The notes below the pieces were generated by a model. The model saw only the letters and a list, made by a program, of their open reading frames with translations. It was not told the DNA's origin and made no database searches. A stretch of DNA of 64,000 nucleotides from positions 930,001 through 994,000 of the forward strand of contig JALRME010000009.1 in NCBI GenBank assembly GCA_026120035.1. Direction: 5' to 3'. Every line of letters starts with the position of its first letter. Within the stretch, counting starts at the first letter, position 1. Below are positions 9,010-19,877 of this stretch, in pieces. This DNA comes from Coleophoma eucalyptorum. Taxonomy: Eukaryota; Ascomycota; Leotiomycetes; Helotiales; Dermateaceae. Position numbers and translations under genes: made by a program.

Positions 9010-12000
9010 ATTGATTCGATTCTGAGGTTTGAATAGTAATATGAGATGGGCTTAGACAATGGAGAGCGCTGATGTCGCCAATTGAATGCGGATGAGTTAG
9101 TCCATGTGTCGTGGTCAGGTGATTATGAATCACTAGCTCAATGATAGGTGGGTATTTTGGAACAATAGATTGTATTATTAAATGGCATTAAGTAAACAAT
9201 TTTGTTTTGTGTTATTTGAGGTCAGAATTGATGGTGTGAAGTTTATCAAGATGTCAGACTTCGTATCTCACCTGCATGTGCATCACATATCTCAGAATAA
9301 GTACACTTTGGAATTATACTTACTGTTCAAGTATTTCTTGACTACCCCATTTCTGTTGCAATGTCCCATCGTTTTGAAACTTTATTTGTATTCGGTAGAC
9401 TTGTTGAATTGGCCTTCATGTCTTAATTCTTAAGTTCTTTAGTCGGGTCCAATTCCTCTATTACTAGATAGCCATATCTACCTTGGCTCTACCATCCAGA
9501 CTATCAAGCCATATGTTGGTAGAGGCATTCGGGAATGATTCAAAGCTCGATCTTGTCAGCTGAAACGTAGGAATACATTTTAGAGAACTTTCACTGCCGT
9601 GACGATCCTTTAGTTAAGCGAGCATGCCTTCAACACCACTACTATCGAGCAACTCTCATAATTTTTATGCTGTGAGTCTTCTCATGCCCAGCTCTCCTTG
9701 AGTTTTCTTTCCACAAGAGTTTCCAAGCAGCAGAACACCGTCGGTGGACATGAATATAGGTTCTTTCAGGGTAAGAAGGACTAGGATTTCAAGAACTCAG
9801 CGGCGGAAAAAAGCATGGTAAAACAGTATACTAAAGGGATAACATCCGAATCCAAAGAATGTACCTAGAAATGAAGGCATATAATAGACTAGATACGGGC
9901 CTATAATATTTCTGCCAGAGGGAATGACAATATCCTGTGACACCTGGCTGAGCCTTGCTCGGGGTTCTTGATTGAATATATGAAAGAATGCAATACTCCA
10001 ATGAGTGTGCTATATTTATAAACTATGTGACTATATATACAGAATCAATATACCCCCTGTGTTCAGCCAAGGTTGAAAAGTACCGCCGTAATGCCCTAGA
10101 ATAGTAACAGCACCTAGCATTTCACTACTTTAAGAGATCGTCGATATCATAAGCTTCCCATGCTAGTTAAACACTGTTCAACATATCCTGAACTTTCGGT
10201 TTATTCTTCATCTGCATACAATTGTCTTCCTTCTTTCGAGTTCAAGAATTCATTCCTGATCAACCCATTAGCAAGGCATCCATGAAACCGCCTTGAAGCA
10301 TTACTCCACATGCTGTGCGCGAGCAAAAGATTAAGAATAGGACATAAGAACTCCCACGTACTTCTTGATGGCCCAGTCCATTAACAAATAGCCAGCGATC
10401 AAAGGCGGCGCAACATAGAGTACTTGGGCGCTACTTCGTCTCCAGGTGTTGAAAATAGCAGCGCGCGCGGCACCGGCAAAGGGCCGTTGTCTATTTGATG
10501 ATAGACTGTAGATCGTGACACCTTTGTGAGGCTGCGAGCCTGCGAAATTATGGTCGTCAGTTCCTCACGCCACTTTATTTTACGACGCCGATTCTCGAAT
10601 ATACGGACCTGGGTCTCCCCACTCGCCCTTGATGAGCCTACCAAGTCACATTAGTCTACATGCCCAGATAAAGACTAAGGAATAGATAAGAATTACTTTT
10701 CTGAAATATGCTTCTTAGAGCCAGAACCTGAATGACCACCCATCGTGCAGCAGTTTAGCTTGGAAGGGAAACTGACCACAGAGTAAGCAGAGCGCCGTTC
10801 CTACGCGGGGTTCATATATGCCAAGCCCCACAAAAACCACGAACCGGTTCAACACGGCATCCGTATGACAATGGTAAATCAAGGATGCTCATTGGAAGAC
10901 TCGAAACCAGCAGAACTACCTGCTCATCCCCTTTTGTCTTTATGGCCCCCAATTTCACGTACTGTTCTCACGAATCGGTCCCGGAAAGAACGCGAAGCCC
11001 GAGAATAGGGGTGTTGACGGTACGATAAGGTAATATATTGTATATTCTATGCACTCTACTGCACGTCGTCAAAAGAAGTCCTGAAACCTCTGGATACGTA
11101 AATATGACTTCTCCTTGTCTATCTTAGACAGGAAAGCCGGCATTTTCGAGTAGAAGCGAAAATCCTTCATCCTCGTCCCAGCATGATTGGAACGTGTTCG
11201 AACTTGGTCGTCGATTTGATAAAACTTATGATGCCCAGATATCGTATTGCCATGCAAAGCTATAAATCAGAGACAATTGTTTCCGTTTACTAAGCTTTAC
11301 CTGGGTCTAATTTGCGCTGCTCTACTAAGCAGAACTTTTTGAGAATCTTATAATGGCGCCATTTTGAGTTGTTGCATGGCTCTCTTAGGTAGCGGTGTCA
11401 TAGAAGCTAATTGAGATGCGGTTTATAGTTGCCAAAAAGTTGTTCAGAAACGCTGCTCACGAGGATAAATGGTTCAGGCGAGTATGCGGTACATCCATAC
11501 GAGATATAGTAACTGTTTTGAATAATCAAAAGTACATAATTTCCGGATTTAAAGCCGCTTCTCCCTCTTGACAACAAATAGAAGGATGTATCACAAAAGA
11601 GGCAGCTACTTAAGCAGCGACAAGCGTCGAGGTATTCGACTCCATGGGATCAAGATGATAGTGATGATATTAGAAACCTTTCACACGAACTGATAGAAAA
11701 ACAGCCGAGACTGAATCCATTGCTATATCCATATGACAAGTACGCTCTATGATGAGAACCATTGTCTGCTTCCGCTTGAATTCCAGCAGTTCCTGGATGC
11801 TCTTTATCTCCATTACTGGTGATAATGGATAGCCCCTTGCTTGTTAGCTAGATGCGAGTCTGTGACTGGAAAATTACTGTTTTCGAGTGACAACCTCGCC
11901 CCGAAGACATTATAATGATGGTAGTATGGTGAAGATGTGAAGGTCTCCGCTCCCTTTAGCAAGAGAATTGAAACAACGCAGCGCAGTGGGTGCACGGCAT

Positions 12001-12773
12001 AATGCTTGGAGAGGATCTTTAATGATCGAGGAGCTCAACAAATACAAACAAATTAGGCCATTCTTCCTGCATAATCACATAAACTAACATAGCATTCGGC
12101 CTGGCAATAAATTTCATGAGGTACGCTTTCGAAGCGATCCTCCTGGGACTAAGCATAGATCTAGAGACTGGTGCAAGCTCGATAAATCGCAACTGGTTAT
12201 ATCGTGCCAATGGAATGGCAACTGGTTTCTTTTGGTTGTGATAAACACAGCATCATACTCTAATAAGCATGGCAGAAGCAGGTAGACACTAAAGCTTAGC
12301 CTTAGGTACATTCAGTTCACTATTCTGCGTTGCCCACTGTGGTCCGAACATGTCGAAGCATGCGCGTGACTGCTCCCAAAGGGGGAAAAGGACCAAAGTC
12401 TGGACGGCGCAATAGTACAGCACGATTGACGCAGCATCAGATCTACACAGCACCATACAATGTTCAAATCACAAATCACATAGCTATGAGAGAAAGAGGT
12501 ATGTAGCAGCCGGCGGTAAGTTGCGCACTCCTTGAATCCTTTTTGTAGAAAGATTCTCGTTTGCATCCATTCCAGCGCCCAGAAGTTGTGCTCTGGAGCA
12601 CAAGCTAGCGGAAGACACGATTGTGGCAACTAAAAAGATAGTCGCCCAACGAATTCCGACAATAATTTGGCCCGTATACAATTTAAAGTGAAGAGAAAAG
12701 AAGAAAAGGTACACACTCGCGAAAAGTTCTGGTTTTATGGAAATTTGCCCAAAGGCGCTAGCCTCCAAGCGCG
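9010..12773. other. Gene-poor region (about 3.8 kb)
   Basis: No protein family is recognisable. Open frames are short (at most about 105 codons), overlap each other on one strand and have no domain signature. The only structured candidate is the possible small spliced gene at about 10489-10743, listed separately. I see no transposon end repeats or tRNA gene. The tract may be decayed repeat or simply long intergenic DNA. Confidence 0.4.
10489..10743 (-). CDS. Possible small spliced gene, about 50 aa (tentative)
   Basis: Reading the minus strand from ATG 10743 gives MGGHSGSGSKKHISEK with a GTAATT donor right at the end. A CTAAT branch and TTGGTAG acceptor follow. Joining frames gives LIKGEWGDPGPYIRESAS, where a second donor (GTAAAA), an AACTGAC branch and a TTTCGCAG acceptor allow a third short exon ending at a TAG. 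Each junction keeps frame, which is unusual for chance sequence. No family is recognised, and an overlapping 81-codon frame (10399-10644) competes. It could be a real microprotein, a decayed gene or coincidence. Confidence 0.25.
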
Positions 12774-12957
12774 AGCCAATCAGGCGAGGCTCAAAAGACA
12801 AAAGTCAGCTTACCAAATCATTGGTGTGCAAATGGCCATTCAGCCAATCAAGTTTCTTGAGCTAAGATTGTTTCGGGCATACACGCTCAACTTTACCGAA
12901 GCAGAGCTTCCAGAGGCAACGTTCAAGGTGTAATTGACAGGCGGCCTACAAGCCAAT
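12774..12957 (+). promoter_or_regulatory. Three AGCCAAT boxes upstream of the complex I 78-kDa gene
   Basis: AGCCAAT occurs on the plus strand at 12774-12780, 12842-12848 and 12951-12957, that is about -252, -184 and -75 from the start codon at 13026. The first two extend to AGCCAATCA. This is the core recognised by the fungal CCAAT-binding complex (Hap2/3/5 type), which controls many respiratory and iron-related genes. Function here is inferred from position and copy number. Confidence 0.5.
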
Positions 12958-13025
12958 TCGTACAGTCGTCGTTGTTTTCCTTCTCCCCTCTTCATCCTGC
13001 GAACCGACCAGACGCATAGGACACG

Positions 13026-15516
13026 ATGCTGCGGCAATCCCTCGCCCGTTCGGCACTGCGGTCCACCAGCAGGAGCTGCATTCCCAATGCCACCAGGACG
13101 TTCGCGACATCATCTCGACGACAGGCGGAGGTCACACTTACTGTTGGTAAGAATTATGGAATCTGCAGGTTGTCAGTGTATACGGATGGCTAATTGGTTC
13201 CGCAGATGGCAAGCAGGTTTCAATAGAAGGTTTGTAATCGCTGCCAGCTTGGTTGGGAATGGGCGTTGACAATTCTACAGCTGGTTCTGCTTTGATTCAA
13301 GCATGCGAGAAGGCCGGAGTCACAGTCCCTAGGTAAGTAATTGCATTGATTTCCAACCCAGAAGCCCTGCTAATGACCGTGTAGATACTGTTATCATGAG
13401 TAAGCCTTCCGACCACCCCGCGACGATACATCCTACTGATATCGGAATACAGAAAACTTATGATTGCTGGAAACTGTCGAATGTGTTTAGTTGAGGTCGA
13501 AAAGGCACCAAAGCCTGTAGCATCTTGCGCATGGCCCGTACAGCCTGGAATGGTTGTTAAGACTAACACACCACTCGCACACAAGGCCAGAGAAGGTGTT
13601 ATGGAATTCTTACTGGCCAACCACCCTCTGGATTGCCCAATTTGCGACCAAGGAGGAGAGTGCGACTTGCAAGACCAGTCAATGCGATATGGTGCTGACA
13701 GAGGACGCTTCCACGAGGTTGGTGGCAAGCGTGCTACTGAAGACAAGAATATTGGTCCTTTGATCAAGACATCCATGAACCGATGCATTCACTGCACAAG
13801 ATGTATTCGATTCGCCAACGATATCGCCGGTGCCCCAGAATTCGGATCTACAGGACGAGGAAACGATATGCAAATTGGTACATATCTTGAGAAATCCTTG
13901 GATTCTGAGATGTCTGGAAACGTTATCGATCTATGCCCCGTTGGTGCTCTTACTTCAAAGCCATACGCCTTCCGAGCTCGTCCTTGGGAGCTTAAGCACA
14001 CAGAATCCATTGATGTTCTTGATGGTCTCGGATCAAATATTCGTGTTGATTCTCGTGGTCTTGAGGTTATGCGAGTTCTCCCAAGACTGAATGATGATGT
14101 CAACGAAGAATGGATCAACGACAAGTCCAGATTTGCTTGCGATGGACTTAAGACACAACGACTTACTACCCCACTCATCAAGAAGGATGGCAAGTTCCTT
14201 CCTGCAACCTGGGAAATGGCATTAAACGAAATCGCCACTGCATACCAAACCATTGCACCAAAGGGCAACGAATTTAAGGCTATTGCTGGTGAGCTCATTG
14301 AGACTGAATCAATGGTCGCGCTCAAGGAGTTGGCCAACAAGCTTGGATCAGAGAATTTGGCACTTGATCAACCGTCAGGAAGCGCTCCAGTTGCACACGG
14401 AATTGACATTCGATCAAACTACCTGTTCAACTCTAAGATCTGGGGTGTTGAAGAAGCTGATGCTATTCTCATTATTGGTAGCAACACTAGACACGAAGCT
14501 GCTGGTTTGAACGCTCGTATCCGTAAGCAATGGATGCGCTCAGACCTTGAGATTGGTGTTGTTGGACAACCGTGGGAGTCTACTTTCGAGTTCGAGCATC
14601 TTGGTACTGATGCTGCTGCTCTCAAGAAGGCTCTTGCTGGACCATTCGGAGAGAAGCTCCAAGCCGCAAAGAGACCAATGATCATTGTCGGTTCTGGAGT
14701 CACGGATCATGCTGACGCAAAGGCCATCTACGAGATGGTTGGAGCATTCGTTGACAAGAACGCTGCAAACTTTATGACTGAGGAGTGGAATGGCTACAAT
14801 GTCCTTCAACGTGCTGCATCAAGAGCTGGTGCATACGAAGTCGGCTTCACCACCCCATCAACCGCTGTTGCTGAGACAAAGCCAAAGTTCATCTGGCTCC
14901 TCGGTGCTGATGAGTTTTCAGCTTCAGATATCCCCAAGGACGCCTTTGTTGTCTATCAGGGTCACCACGGTGATCGTGGAGCTCAAATTGCGGATGTTGT
15001 CCTTCCTGGTGCAGCCTACACCGAGAAGGCTGGCACTTATGTCAACACCGAGGGCCGTGTTCAGATGACCCGTGCTGCAACCTCATTACCTGGAGCTGCT
15101 CGAACGGACTGGAAGATTATTCGTGCAGCCAGTGAGTTCCTTGGCGCACCATTGCCATACGATGATGTTGCAGCCTTGAGAGACCGCATGGTCGAGATCA
15201 GCCCTGCATTGGCAAGCTATGATGTTGTTGAGCCTGTTGCACTCAAGCAATTGAGCAAGGTACAACTGGTCGACCAGAACAAGGGAAGCAGCTCAACTGG
15301 AGGGGAGTTTAAGAAGGTTATTGAGAACTTCTATTTCACAGATGTCATTTCAAGAAGGTATGCTAAATCGAAGCCGAAAACCTTCGTACCATGTACTAAC
15401 TTTTATGTAGTTCACCGACGATGGCAAGATGTTCAGCAGCAAAGGAGGCTAACAACTGCGAGACAAACTTTATGGCTCCTGGTGAACCTCGTCCTCAGGT
15501 TGCTTACGGAGCTTGA
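13026..15516 (+). CDS. nuo78: NADH:ubiquinone oxidoreductase 75/78-kDa Fe-S subunit, mitochondrial
   Basis: Exons 13026..13146, 13206..13229, 13281..13332, 13385..13399, 13453..15357 and 15411..15516; 740 aa. This is the NDUFS1/NuoG subunit of complex I, carrying iron-sulphur clusters that pass electrons along the matrix arm. Residues 1-30 are Arg/Ser-rich without acids, a mitochondrial presequence. Cys68, 79, 82 and 96 (C-x10-C-x2-C-x13-C) fit the [2Fe-2S] cluster. His128, Cys132, 135 and 141 fit the His-ligated N5 cluster. Cys182, 185, 188 and 232 fit N4. A molybdopterin-oxidoreductase-like domain without cofactor fills the rest. The end SSPTMARCSAAKEA followed by VAYGA is typical of fungal homologues and confirms the last intron. 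Two coding exons are only 24 and 15 nt. Confidence 0.95.
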
Positions 15517-15910
15517 TCGTGTAATTTTCATTGCTATTCAGACCTTTCTTTTGCTGCATCAGGTGTTGGTTGTATATATGGGTAGAACAAGTACAATACA
15601 AAACATCGAAAGTAATCCTTTGTGCATGTAATGATTTCTCTAACATTGCCAGCCAAACCTATGCATTTTCCAAACTTTACATAACTTCCTACGCAGCGAC
15701 TTCAAGTCGAGTCCTATAGGAAGTGATGCAGGGCATCCAAATTTCTCTTTCCAGAGATCCTGCCTTAACGCCGCCCATGCACAGCATCACAGATTTTCGT
15801 TTGAGTTCGTTCGTAGAACCCACTTCCAGGGGCATTTCTCATCATGCAACGCCTCCTAGGCCACCTTTTCAAGCTACGTTCGTCATGTTTCGAGTTCCGC
15901 CTCGATGTAT
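15517..15910. other. Convergent 3' flanks of nuo78 and ERD2
   Basis: About 390 bp between the two stop codons. No gene was seen; it presumably holds both 3' UTRs and polyadenylation signals. Confidence 0.4.
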
Positions 15911-16681
15911 CTATACTGGCAAGGCGAACTTCTTTCCCTTCATAACCTTGGTGTAGTAAATCCAGAAAAAGTCCGAGTACAGCACAGTCTGCACGACGCC
16001 TGCCAAGACCGCGATTCCATCCCAGTGTCCCTCTGCCCAATATCTCCAGATCCAGTTGGGGATATATAATGCTCTGTAGAGACCCAGCGCAAATAGGTAA
16101 TGTGTTGTGATGGTCTCCGCCTCGCCGGTTCTCTGGAGCAGGAATAGCTGCGGCAGGATCGCTACACTCTCCAGCCAGATGCTGAACGCCCACATTATCT
16201 CCGAGGGTGTGTACGCATATGGGTAGATGAGTGCCAGCACCAGCGAACCTCCGAGCAGGTATTGAACGCGGAAGGTGTCAAGGTTGGGATCATGGGTAGG
16301 CTTGTAGGCTGTGGTCATCAGGTAGATGGTGTATCCGGAACTGGCGAGGAAGAGGATCTTGAAGATGGTGTTGTATGCGCTGTCGGTGAAGGTCCAGAAG
16401 AGATCTAGGTACCGCGTTACGTAGACAAAGAGATAGAGGGCTTGCGACTTGAAGGAGATTCCAGAACAGCTCTGTCAAGGGATAGTCAGTTTCCAGCTCT
16501 AGGTTTTAGCAGCCAGCGTTTTTCTACGTACGTTGGTTTGGGTCATCTTATGAAGCAGGATAACTATAGATGCCAGATGGGAGAAATCTCCTGCAAGAAA
16601 GTAAGGTTAAGATATAAAACTATATGACTTGCTCCCTAAGAGCTTCCAAGAGAGCTTACCCAAGATTCGAAAAAGATTCAT
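15911..16681 (-). CDS. ERD2: ER lumen protein-retaining receptor (KDEL/HDEL receptor)
   Basis: Exons 16681..16660, 16590..16532 and 16471..15911, with introns of 69 and 60 bp; 213 aa, the usual ERD2 length. The seven-helix Golgi receptor binds C-terminal H/KDEL signals of escaped ER proteins at low pH and returns them by COPI vesicles. The spliced start gives MNLFRILGDFSHLASIVILL, the hallmark ERD2 N-terminus. It is followed by SCSGISFKSQALY, VTRYLDLF, the substrate-site-containing WLESVAILPQLFLLQRTGEAE, THYLFALGLYRALYIPNWIWR and the C-terminal YSDFFWIYYTKVMKGKKF, with a Lys-rich tail for retrieval. Divergent with the WLM protease gene. Confidence 0.96.
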
Positions 16682-17148
16682 GATTGCGGTTTGTACAAAC
16701 GCCTAAGCGCCTCCAACAAAAAGGTCAACAAGGTCGCAGAAGCTGCCGGGGTAGAGCAGCTTTGAAGTGAATGAGAATTGGTGGTTGCGTAAACTAAGTT
16801 GGATGTTGAGAGTTAAGGAAAGTTGCTTTATTTGAGAGGACACGATTCGAGGCGACGCGATCCAACAGGTCAATTCCTGGCTTCCCAGACACCTAGCTTG
16901 CTGAGCTGTCTATCATGTGATCAGGTACCGGGACCTCCTAGTGGCGTCGGGACTTGGGATGGTCTCGTTTATGACGATTATCAAGCATCTTCTGCCTGGA
17001 AACTTCTAAGCCCGGCGATAGGACTTGTGTGTATTTTACTCTACAAATACTATACCATATAATACAAATCCCTTGGTTCTCTTCTCTCAGTCTTCTTCAC
17101 CCCCCCCATTTCCTCTTCCTGTGCACATTTAACTGCAAACACAGCATA
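16682..17148. promoter_or_regulatory. Divergent promoter region, ERD2 (-) / WLM protease (+)
   Basis: 467 bp between start codons. A pyrimidine-rich tract (17080-17120, including a run of C) precedes the protease ATG, as is common in fungal core promoters. An upstream in-frame Met exists at 17029 but the added residues look like translated 5' UTR. Confidence 0.35.
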
Positions 17149-18171
17149 ATGGCTACTGATAACCAGGACCTCTCAATTACCTTCACGCTTCATGGCGCAT
17201 CACATACCTTTACATTTGCTGCAGATGCTACCATCTCAGACCTCTCGGACAAGGTCGCAGAGGCTCTTTCCATACCCACTTCGAATCAAAAGTTTATGAT
17301 CTCCAAACTCGGCCTGCTGAAAGCGCCCTTCAAGGACCCTAACCTCGCCCTCTCAACCATTGCGGATAGGAAGATTACACTAATGGGCAGTACGGCAGCT
17401 GAGGCCTCATCCGTTTCCCTCGCAGCCGTTGAAGCCGCCCAGCGACCTCCGAGAAGTAGGCCTGTGCAGCAGAAAGTCAAGGCCTACAAGACGCACGATT
17501 GGAAGAAGGAGCAGGAGGAGAGTCAATACACCTTCACAACCTTACGCCCTCTTCCATATCTCCCCAACCCGCAGCGATCGCTGCAGTTTCTACAACGCCT
17601 CAAAGATGATGTCGGAATCAAGGCTGCAATGCGCAAGCACAAATTCACAGTGCCGCTGCTCACCGAAATGAATCCAATAGAGCACACGCAATCGAATCAC
17701 GAAGGCACGTCGCGAACACTGGGGCTAAACCGGAATGCGGGCGAGGTGATCGAGCTGCGGCTGAGAACTGACGCGTATGATGGATACCGAGACTACAAGA
17801 CGATTCGAAAGACGCTCTGTCACGAATTGGCACACAATGTTCATGGGCCACACGACCGCAATTTCTGGGATCTTTGCAAGCAGATCGAGAAGGAGGTTGA
17901 GGGGGCAGACTGGAAGAGTGGTGGGCACAGTCTAGGTGCTGATGAAGAATACTATGGTGGTGAGGAGGTGGATGATCATGGTGGCTGGGAGGGCGGCGAA
18001 TTCGTACTCGGTGTCGGTGGTCAAGGTGGTGCGGAGAGTGTTGGCACATCATCTGGGACGCAGATTCAAGGACTGAGCAGGAGAGAGATTCTTGCGAAGG
18101 CTGCCGAGGAACGAATAAAGAGATTGAGTGAGCAGGGCGGGAGCCCAGGTTCTGGGAGCCGGCAGGATTGA
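17149..18171 (+). CDS. Ubiquitin-like/WLM metalloprotease (Wss1/SPRTN-type)
   Basis: Intronless, 340 aa. Residues about 5-80 form a ubiquitin-like fold (ITFTLHGASHTFTF, DKVAEALSIPTSNQKFMISKLG). Residues about 125-265 form a WLM (Wss1p-like metalloprotease) domain, with the zinc site HELAHNVHGPHD at 225-236 (HExxH plus downstream GPHD). Family members include the yeast DNA-protein crosslink protease Wss1 and an S. pombe ubiquitin-metalloprotease fusion that this architecture matches best. After the protease comes a Gly/acidic linker and a basic C-terminal helix (LSRREILAKAAEERIKRL). A role in crosslink or SUMO/ubiquitin-linked proteolysis is inferred from the family. I chose ATG 17149 because the UBL begins directly after it. 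Confidence 0.9.
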   Translation: MATDNQDLSITFTLHGASHTFTFAADATISDLSDKVAEALSIPTSNQKFMISKLGLLKAPFKDPNLALSTIADRKITLMGSTAAEASSVSLAAVEAAQRPPRSRPVQQKVKAYKTHDWKKEQEESQYTFTTLRPLPYLPNPQRSLQFLQRLKDDVGIKAAMRKHKFTVPLLTEMNPIEHTQSNHEGTSRTLGLNRNAGEVIELRLRTDAYDGYRDYKTIRKTLCHELAHNVHGPHDRNFWDLCKQIEKEVEGADWKSGGHSLGADEEYYGGEEVDDHGGWEGGEFVLGVGGQGGAESVGTSSGTQIQGLSRREILAKAAEERIKRLSEQGGSPGSGSRQD

Positions 18172-19255
18172 ATGAGACCTGCAGTCGTACGTGCATATCA
18201 GCAAGGCGTTTTGTTTCGAGTGGTAGAGCACATGCTCGAGGAGATGGGATACCCATGAATCAGGAGTTCAGGTATTGTGGTACATAGTTGCATCTAGTAT
18301 ATTCTGGAACGCTCCCGTCCTTCAACTGCTATTAGTTCTGTCAATCTGTAGACGTGAGTTCATCCCAAAGCATTTCGGGGACGGCACACGCCGCATAAAA
18401 GCTGGGGAACTGTGTCAGCCTGCCGTATGGAGCGGGCGAGCAAACAGCCGCGGGAAACTTAGAGACGTATGATCCTATCTTTTACTCGAGACCACACTTC
18501 TGGAGCATGTTTGAAGTCTAAGCCTCGTGGTGAGGTTGCGGCTAGTGCCATTGGCAGCGCTTTTCCGAAGCCCGATCGGTTAATTTACTAGAAGACAAAA
18601 GGAATTGAATTGCTGTTAAGTGGTTCATGGCCCAGCCCATGTGTAGTCCGCATTTCCCGTTCATTACATCTCATGGTTGTGCCAGAACAGCAAGAGTCAA
18701 GAGGAAGCATGTTTGCTGTAGGTCTGTCCCACAGTATTGCCATTTATAGAGTTGCCAAGTCACGGCCGTCCAGCCCTGTCGCCTGTGTATTGTGTGAATT
18801 GGGCCCAGGTCAACAAGCAACGACAACTAAACGACTAACGACGTAAATCGAAAAAAGGCCACCCCTATACCTAAGCGAGATCAACCCCAATCTCGCGGCT
18901 CATCAACCTCAAACCAAGTTACTCATGTACCGACCGACACCCGGCATTGCTGATCATCCAGGTTTTGCGGTTGGGTACGAAACTTCCCCATATTTCCGTC
19001 AGACGTATTTGCGTAATGTGTGGGTGTGGGTGTTGTTGTCTAGACTCTCTAGACGGGCTGGTAATCTCCTTGGGGCCGTTATATATATAACCCTTCGTGT
19101 TAGCAGGTAAAGAGTTTTGAAAACCACTCTCTTCACCACACTTTCCATTCATTCGCTTCTGTCCATTTATTCATTCATTCACTCGTAAATTACCCAAATT
19201 TTTTGTTTCTCTCTCCCCAAGAAATTTCCCACATTCTTTTTTTTCATCCCCCAAG
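18172..19255. other. Intergenic; promoter of the secreted protein gene at its right end
   Basis: No gene is supported in about 1.1 kb. The right end has a palindromic TATA element (19078-19091), two nearby copies of TCTAGAC (19040-19055) and a pyrimidine-rich leader running into the ATG at 19256. That suggests a TATA-type, possibly strongly regulated promoter. Confidence 0.4.
19078..19091 (+). promoter_or_regulatory. TATA-box palindrome (GTTATATATATAAC)
   Basis: A perfect 14-bp palindrome containing TATATATA, about 165-178 bp upstream of the secreted protein ATG. In filamentous fungi TATA boxes tend to mark regulated genes. Assignment is by position only. Confidence 0.4.
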
Positions 19256-19877
19256 ATGCAATTCGCCGCCCTCCTCACTGTTCTCGCTGGCGCTGTCGCC
19301 GTGCACGCCACGCTGGACCCGGCGTCGTCCAACACCAACAACACCTGCCCCGGCACGGTCAACTGCTCGCCGGGCAAGACCTCGACCGCTATCCAGGCTG
19401 CCGAGTGTGCGTACAACACCCGTCTCTCGGGCCAGACCTTCGCTGTCTTCGTTACCGACCACCAATATGACTCCAGCCATGGTGCCCCCTACGGCACGTG
19501 CAAGGCCTACGCCTGCACCAGCCCTACGACGTCCGAGATGACGGATGAGGATGATGACTGCTGGACTTTCTTCTGGAGGTGAGTTTTGTGCTGATGGATG
19601 CGCTTTTTCTGGGTTTGGGTTTGAGTCTCCGCTTGTCATTTGGGTGGCGTGATATATATATATATATATGAATTTTACCCTTCTTTCATTTTTTGTTTAA
19701 TATTGGTTTGGTCGTGGACCTAAGTTACATTATTGTGGTTGCTGATACATAAGATTTAGTGGCGAGGGAACTTCCTCCGGGGTTGGAACCAACTGCATCG
19801 AGGACCCATCTACTGGAGAGTGTGGCTGCGAGAACTCGGATGGTACCTTTGTGGCTGGAAGCAGCAGCTGCACTTAG
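19256..19877 (+). CDS. Small secreted cysteine-rich protein (effector-like candidate)
   Basis: Exons 19256..19578 and 19760..19877; 146 aa. The 181-bp intron starts GTGAGT and ends TTTAG. Residues 1-18 form a signal peptide (MQFAALLTVLAGAVAVHA). The mature part has 10 cysteines: CPGTVNC, AEC, GTCKAYAC and DDC in exon 1; NC, ECGC and SSC in exon 2. An even count is compatible with five disulphides. There are no membrane segments and no enzyme motif. Small size, secretion and Cys content match fungal effectors or surface proteins, but I recognise no family. Neighbours are intergenic DNA and a PhyH-type dioxygenase. Confidence 0.78.
19652..19669. repeat. (TA)9 microsatellite inside an intron
   Basis: An uninterrupted TA run of about 18 bp lies in the 181-bp intron of the secreted cysteine-rich protein gene. 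It is likely length-variable between strains. Confidence 0.85.
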
